Origin: Spirogloea muscicola | Lineage: Eukaryota; Streptophyta; Zygnematophyceae; Spirogloeales; Spirogloeaceae | DNA: 13,655 bases | Direction: 5' to 3' | Assembly: GCA_009602725.1 (NCBI GenBank) | Contig: WELB01000067.1 | Span: 13,749-27,403 of the forward strand | Shown: piece after piece, positions 8,258 through 13,655 of the stretch | Layout: the number at the start of each line of letters is the position of its first letter | Position numbering within the stretch: position 1 is the first letter of the stretch | Position numbers and translations under genes: made by a program | The notes under the pieces: model-generated | Told to the model about the DNA's origin: nothing | Database searches by the model: none | Seen by the model: only the letters and a program-made list of their open reading frames with translations

Positions 8258-9688
8258 AAGGAGCCGGAGTGTGAAGGACGAGGACGAAGATATCAGCCAG
8301 GGGACGCTCAGCCATTGCCTTTGACTGAATTTCTTCGGGGGTGGCCAAGCGATGATTCGACGGCTGGCGGCGCCGCCTGTAGCAGCAGGTCTCCCAATGG
8401 CGGAGAGCCACTGCTGCTGCAGTCACTTGGAAGAGCTCTTACTTTCTTGGAAGTACATCACAACAATTCATCGCCTCCATCTGAGATTTGTCTGCTAATT
8501 AGATTGAGTCGTCGGCATGCAGCAGTTGAAGACACATGAGTGGGTATCCCTCATTCTCAAGGGCTGAGGATTAGCAAGCAGCGTGGCCAACCACTTCTCC
8601 TCTGTGAGCGTCGTCCCAACAATAACGCTCTTGTAATTGGCACGATCTCACTTAAAAATGTCTGAGATACAATATACATGTCGTCTTATGAAGGACTTTG
8701 GTGTGTACTTGCGTGCGTCGTTAAATGTCATCTCTTTGCAGGAGCTGCTTGGCATGCAAGTGAGGTCCCCACCAACTTCGAGGAGCTATGAATCGTATCA
8801 GTAGAAAGAGGCAAGCTGACATGAGAACATATGTCCAAGGCCCTTCTTCCTGTGCTCAGCTATGCTATCCGCAATTGCTAATTCCATGTGATTCTCCTCG
8901 AACTCCCTCAAAGGACAGAGTCTCTACATGGTGTCATTAAAGTACAAGAGAGGCCGCAAGGGCCAATATGAGGGCATGAGTAAAGAGCAATTGATTTGAT
9001 TATGATAGGAGCCATCCTCTGCTTTCTCCTCTCTCCTGGCTTCTAGGCCCTTATCAGTTGATGCTCACATTTTGAAACATAGGAAGATTGGAAGTGGAAG
9101 GGCAAGTATCTGGGCATTTGTCTTTATTAGAAGTGCTAATGGTCGGGCTCAAGCACGCTACACTTAGGCAGGCAGCAGCGGATATGATGGACGTGGTAGA
9201 CATGCTACTGTTTACAGGGTTCGGGTGAAACGTCATGGCAAAGGCAGCAGTGGCAGCTGTGAATGTTGACCCTTTTTGCTGACCTCCTTCCTGCCCTGGG
9301 GAGGTTGCATGTTATACCTGGACTTGTTTTGCCATCCCAGTATACAGACCAGCTAATCACCTAAGTACCTATGGCTTTGTCAAAGCAGCTGGACCAGACC
9401 ACTGCTGCCAGACCAGAAAATGGCAGGCCCTCACTTGCAGGTCGTACAACAGCTACTCAGATTGCGCGGCAGCGAGGTGCCCGCCTGTGGGGTCCTACCA
9501 TTGACAGACACAGCACATGTCTGCCTCTGGCCAGCCAACAATAGCTAATTGCGAAGTCAATAGCAAATATGTACAGCAGAGTGTGCAAGAAGGCCCTCCA
9601 TCAGCCTGACTCTATCAAGCTTGACAGTACCTGTAAACAGGAGGTTGCCAGTGAAGTCTACACTTAAGACGCCTGTGAGACTTCGCGC
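8258..9688. other. Gene-poor intergenic region
   Basis: No domain recognised on either strand. The best coding-like stretch is on the minus strand, 8647-8495: 50 open codons including KSVIVGTTLTEEKWLATLLA, without an initiating Met near its start and ended by TAG; it could be an isolated exon. A TTACA at 9212-9216 (TGTAA on the minus strand) may be the poly(A) signal of the coiled-coil gene, about 475 bases beyond its stop. The rest looks like UTR or spacer. Confidence 0.5.
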
Positions 9689-10399
9689 TTAGACTACGGC
9701 CGTCTCGGGGATCGTGTGCGTGGGTTCATTTATAACTGGCGTCATTGGAACTGAAACCACTGGGGCAGGGGTGTCCTCCCCAGCTTCGGCCCGCTTACTA
9801 TTCAGGAGCTCGCGCGCCATCCTGAGCTGCTCCTCTCGCTCCCGCATCTTCTCTTCCAGCTTCTTCAGCTTCTTCTCGTACTTGTCCACCTTCTCCCTGA
9901 GCTTGTTCACGTCCGCATGCTTCAACTTGTCCTGCTTGGCACAGAAAGTCGAGCTGGGTACTCAGTGAAGTGCCAGATCGAAGTATCTGCTGCGACATGT
10001 AATTTCCCTACCATCAGTGGCTCATCTTGAGAAGATTATCAGACTTCTCAGCACATGAAAATTTGCAAGTCTCCATTTGATACTGGCGAACAGCAGCAGG
10101 CAGCAACTCGGAATTCCCTAGTGCGGCCTTGCAGCAAGCGTGTGTACCATCTTGCTCGTCTTCTCCTCGTCCTTCTTCGCCTCCTTCTGCACCTTCTTCT
10201 CCTCCTTGCTCATCGTGATCTTGTTCTTGAGATCCTTGGCCATCTCCTTCAAGCTCTTCTTGTCCTGCTTCGTGGTGTCCACGACCGGCTCTTTGTGCTC
10301 CCCGGCGCTCGGAGCCGCCAGCGGCGTGTCTATCGACGGCGCAGTCGCGTCCGAGGTCGGAGGCACCAGCGGCGTCTCCTCGGTGGTCGTCTGCCGCAT
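9689..10399 (-). CDS. Small Lys/Glu-rich coiled-coil protein, two exons, function unknown
   Basis: Exon 1 is 10399-10148 (84 codons) and exon 2 is 9931-9689 (80 codons plus TAA); the intron of 216 nt has a gtacac donor and an agcag acceptor, phase 0. The 164-residue product has a Thr/Pro-rich N-terminal third (starting MRQTTTEETPLVPPTSDA), then a Lys-rich segment (SLKEMAKDLKNKITMSKEEK), then a heptad-like coiled coil running through exon 2 (VDKYEKKLKKLEEKMREREE), and a Pro/Val/Thr-rich tail. The intron splits the coiled coil without breaking its frame or heptad character, which supports the join. No membrane segment or catalytic motif. Alternative start: a short upstream exon beginning MTDA at about 10440 would need a 39-nt intron, unusually short. 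I do not recognise a family. Confidence 0.7.
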
Positions 10400-10720
10400 G
10401 TCAGGCAGGGCATCAAGGAATCAAGCTACGGCGTCCGTCATGCTCGCTGAGCAGCTGGCGAGCCATTGAAGCCAACCTCGCGACGGCGTCCGGAGCACGG
10501 CCATCACTGCCGTCTCGCCAAGCTATGGCAGAACATGGCGCGCAGGCCGTGCGAGGGGCAGCAAGGCGGCATGCAACGCATGCATTGGAAGCCAGGGCCA
10601 TGGCGACCAGGCCGGGGAGCGTGGCCAGGACAAGCGCCGCTCACCATGTCCGAGCCTCCCTGCGCTAGCACGGCGCCCTCGGCGCTCCTGAGAGCCGCCC
10701 GCGACTCGCGGAAAATGCTG

Positions 10721-10764
10721 CGGCGGCGGCGGCGGCGGCGGCGGCGATGGCGGCGGCGGCGGCG
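10721..10764. repeat. CGG trinucleotide microsatellite
   Basis: Nearly pure (CGG)n interrupted once by ATGG. It lies about 320 bases upstream of the coiled-coil gene start, in GC-rich promoter-like sequence. Open frames through it encode poly-Pro or poly-Arg and are artefacts of the repeat. Confidence 0.9.
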
Positions 10765-10859
10765 TTGGCGATGGACGCGCAGAGAGCGGGGCGGCTGGGA
10801 AAGGCTGGGGAAGCAAGTGGTTGGGCGGTTGACGGCGGTGTTAGCGGTAAGTTAGCACG

Positions 10860-11300
10860 GGACCGGGAAAGGCAGGCGTGATGCGTGGGACCCCGACGAG
10901 CCTCTCCATGGGTCGACCCGTTCCGGTCCGTCTGTAGTTGCTGCCCGCAAGCAAGCGGCTTGCTAGCGACGCGCGTTCTCGCTAAGTTCCCGCGCCCGAG
11001 GGGGACGCTCTCGCTAACCGGGCCGCTCTGCGGACGGGCACGATGAGCCGCTCGGGGCAGCGCATCGGACGGCTAGTGACCGGTTCGGTCACGTGGCTTA
11101 TAGCCCGACGTCAGCCGCTGGATCACTAATCATCTGACGGCTACAGCACCAAGGAGCTTGGATGGGACGGGCCGCCGTGGACTCGACGTTTCCAGGCAAG
11201 CCAGCTGGGACGACCGACGACTGACGACCGGGTCGTCTGTGTGTTTCAGCGCTGTGCCTCCTTCCCTGCGGCGAGCTACTCAGACCTGATGTTGTCCAGC
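10860..11300. promoter_or_regulatory. GC-rich putative upstream region with CACGTG hairpin
   Basis: No coding content. It contains a 7-bp perfect stem GTGACCG/CGGTCAC (11076-11082 with 11086-11092, loop GTT), a G-box core CACGTG at 11090-11095 and an ACGT-core palindrome GACGTC at 11107-11112. Such ACGT elements are bZIP/bHLH sites in green plants. Orientation suggests it serves the minus-strand coiled-coil gene, but the distance (about 700 bases) makes this uncertain. Confidence 0.35.
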
Positions 11301-11407
11301 CGCCCCTATCCTCAATGGGCGAGGCCCTTTCTTCTGTTGCTCACTCGCGGGTACTGAGCTTCCCTATGCATCGTCTTGTATTTTGTAGTGTAGCCCTTTT
11401 GTTTTTT

Positions 11408-11640
11408 TTGGCTTTTGACATTGTCCATTCATTCTGGGCTGGCTTTGCTGGCCCCCTTTCTCTATGGGCGCGCACTTTCTCCTTTCCGGCTCCTCTTTCT
11501 TTGGCTTTGGACATTGTCGATTTTTTTTGGGCCGGCTTTGTTCAGCCCCCTTCTGTATGGGCGAGCACTTCCATTTTTCTTTCCAGCCCCCTTCGGAACT
11601 CGTCTTCTCTTCGGGCTGGCTTTTCACAGCCCTCGCCCCT
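11408..11640. repeat. 93-bp minisatellite, about 2.5 copies
   Basis: Two full copies start at about 11408 and 11501: TTTGGCTTT(T/G)GACATTGTC and ATGGGCG.GCACTT recur exactly 93 bases apart (ATG at 11464 and 11557). A diverged partial third copy follows. Each copy contains a GGGCYGGCTTT...CAGCCC-like small stem. Because 93 is divisible by three, long open frames persist on both strands (11315-11722 plus; 11654-11364 minus), so ORF length here is not evidence for a gene. It lies downstream of the LRR gene. Confidence 0.8.
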
Positions 11641-11871
11641 TTTGACAGAGCCACTTGCTTTTCGAACCTGCCGTTTCCATCCTGACTCCATGACCCTTTC
11701 CCAGAAGTGTGCAGTCCGCTGATTGGTAAGCCCTTCCTCTAATGGCTGCAATTCTTCTATCAAGGAACTCACACTCCTGCGCCTGCTGGCCCCTTCGGAC
11801 CTTGTTCCTTTGCATGGGCACATGCTGGTAGCAGATTCGTAGTCCGTGGAAAACAAAGCAAGTTATCGACA

Positions 11872-13655
11872 TTATGAGTCGAGGTTGCCATCACGATGGA
11901 CATGATACATGTCCACATATTTAGGCGAACCCTTGAAAACATTTGAAAGCCGCCAAGGTGAGTCAAAGAAGTCTAAGCAGCTCGTGGTGGAAGAATTAGT
12001 GAGCGGGACTCTATACCCCAAGAAATCGCGAGAAGCACCTACGCCGATCTCGCAAATGTTTGGGCGGGTAGAGAGTACATCATCAAGAAGAATAGTCAAA
12101 TCAAATACGTAGCATCTCTGCACGTGCAGTGCCTGCAACTGCGAACAAGCACTGATCAAGTGATGCACGTGTTGGGCGAACATTTGCTGGCAGGAGAGAC
12201 TCCTGACAGAGTCAAGCTTAAGGCCGCTCCATGCATCCAAATGGTCAGGAACATAATAATCTGGATCCAAAGCCCAATCATCTGTAACATATCCAGGAGC
12301 TTCAAGCTCAAGACCAACCAGACAGCTGAGATTGCTGAGCATCTCCACCAACATCTTGCTGCCATGAAAAGAGGCCGACGCAGATTTAGAGCCAAGGATG
12401 CTCAAGGACGTGAGACTTGGGCACCATTCTCCAAAGGACAGGAACTGCTGCTCCATTTGCTTGTCACTTGGTAGGAGCGAGCATTTAAGGGAGCGCAGCA
12501 GTGGCAGCTTGTGGTGGTGCGGAATAGTGCCCTCATCTAAGCTGACTCCATAAAGCTGGAGTGCTTGCAAACTTGGGGTGCACTTCAAGAGGAACCCTAG
12601 CAGATGTGGCCAGTGGATGCGCCAATTCCTCAAGGTGAGCGTAGTGACAAATTTCATCTGGCTGCTGCTATTGGGTAACAGCTCGTCCAAGCCTTGCGGT
12701 CTTCTGTCATTCCAACCATTCACTGGACCTTCCAGGGAGAGATCACGCAGAAGCGGGCAAGAGGTGATGAAGGCACCTAACACATCTGGCTCTCCAACAA
12801 ATTCACCAGATGCCAGGAACAAAGATACTACCTCCAGGTGTGCCAGACCAGGCAGCTCCTGCAGCTCGTCACGCAAGTGCTTGACCCAGAATATATCACT
12901 GACCAGCTTGGTGAGGAAGGGGCGCTCTGCCAGTATTCTCAGCGGCAATTCTGTTGACAGCTCTGGGCACCCGCTCAACTGTACACTCTGAAGGTGGCGG
13001 CAATTGGCTGCAATCTGACAGACCCCAGAGGCCGTGATGTTGTTGATGCTTTCCAGCTCGAGCACCTGGAGCAGCAGTAGATGTTTCGCCACATAACGCA
13101 AGCCCTCGTCTGTCAATGTTGAGATTCGACCACGCTCTCCATACAAAAGCAGATGAGAGAGCTTCAGAGACGTCAAGCGGCGGCAGAATGACGTGATGAT
13201 GCGCACGTCCTCGTCTGCCAGCACGTGGTGTTGCATTGTCAGGACGCTGAAAGTCAGGGCTCCTCTGCAAACACCAGGCATTGCCCTGCAGCCAGTGTAG
13301 CTACAGTCTTCTTCATGTTTGTATGCTTGCGGTGCAGATGCTCATGAGAAAACGGCCGCGCAGAGGGCTGGCGCCGTCGCTCACCTCCCACCTCCATGCT
13401 GAGCAGGGCCAGGCTCTCGAGCGCCGTGAGCTGAGTGAGGCCGCTGTGGGCGACGGCCGCGCCGTTGAAGCTCTGCAGGGTCAGCCGCCGGAGGCGCGGC
13501 GTGTGCTCGAGGGAAGCAAGGTCTGCGCTCGAGTCCCACTCCCGAACCGTGTGGAGCTCGGTGAGGCCCGGGAAGGCCGCCAGGAAGCCCGGGCCCTCGC
13601 CCGGCGGGCGGCGGCCGAGGCCGAGGCGCTCGAGCGCGGGCGCGGCGGCCGCAGG
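11872..13655 (-). CDS. Leucine-rich-repeat protein (F-box/LRR-like), 5' partial, two exons seen
   Basis: Exon A 13655-13385 (running off the window) ends at GGAG|gtgagc; exon B 13262-11872 ends with TAA. The join is phase 1 and gives about 553 visible residues. Exon A shows LRRs such as LERLGLG, LRRLTLQSF and LTALESLALLSMEV. Exon B continues with LTSLKLSHL, LQVLELESINNITASGV, CRHLQSVQLSGCPEL, LQALQLYGVSL and LTSLSILGSK. The ITASGVCQIAANC-type repeats match cysteine-containing LRRs, which in eukaryotes often follow an F-box and select substrates for SCF ubiquitin ligases; any F-box would lie upstream, outside the window. No membrane segment or kinase domain seen. Exon B could be read alone from ATG 13281, but the clean LRR continuity favours the join. 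Confidence 0.85.

Noticed and set aside
7772-8426. Minus-strand ORFs of 131-159 codons as a possible xylanase first exon
   Set aside because: No signal-peptide profile or phase-compatible donor pairing with the acceptor-like site near 7119 was convincing, and part of the sequence is the hairpin repeat.
10466-10855. Arg/Trp-rich plus ORF and Pro-rich minus ORF
   Set aside because: Both arise from translation of the CGG microsatellite and GC-rich flank, with no supporting motif or splice structure.
11315-11722. 135-codon plus-strand ORF
   Set aside because: Its length comes from the 93-bp repeat being divisible by three; the opposite strand is open too, and no domain is present.

Overview
This is a piece of a nuclear genome from a photosynthetic eukaryote, most likely a green alga. 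Every recognisable gene is broken by spliceosomal introns, and the proteins have plant/green-lineage architectures: a stand-alone LON-domain protein and a plant-type CBM22-CBM22-GH10 xylanase. Exons are GC-rich, a TGTAA polyadenylation-like signal follows one gene, and the degenerate internal repeats resemble TTTAGGG plant/algal telomere units. The assignment to green algae (perhaps a trebouxiophyte) is inference. No prokaryotic operon, CRISPR array, tRNA or rRNA was seen.

Layout. (1) 1-2179, plus strand: the 3' part of an eight-exon gene for a LON substrate-binding-domain protein without the AAA+ and protease parts; its 5' end lies outside the window. (2) 2180-2724: convergent intergenic spacer with a TGTAA signal. 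(3) 2725-7096, minus strand: an eleven-exon gene for a secretory-type or intracellular GH10 endo-xylanase with two CBM22-like modules; I reconstructed about 793 residues with consistent phases. Four of its ten introns appear to start with GC instead of GT. Its first intron begins inside an array of degenerate telomere-like repeats. (4) 7171-7641: a 467-bp non-autonomous DNA transposon (MITE) of pogo/Tigger type, with perfect 23-bp terminal inverted repeats, TA duplications and a telomere-like core. (5) 7642-9688: mostly gene-poor, with a plus-strand micro-ORF that looks like a signal peptide, a weak hypothetical ORF, a tandem duplication and a long imperfect hairpin. (6) 9689-10399, minus strand: a two-exon gene for a 164-residue lysine/glutamate-rich coiled-coil protein of unknown function. 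(7) 10400-11871: a CGG microsatellite, a GC-rich promoter-like stretch with a CACGTG hairpin, and a 93-bp minisatellite. (8) 11872-13655, minus strand: the 3' part of a leucine-rich-repeat gene.

The genes show no pathway linkage. The xylanase points to remodelling or digestion of xylan-like walls; the LON protein is a plastid-type housekeeping family; the LRR protein resembles the substrate-recognition half of F-box/LRR proteins. The unusual signals concentrate around the 5' half of the xylanase gene: GC-AG introns, two separate telomere-like arrays and a MITE within about 2 kb.
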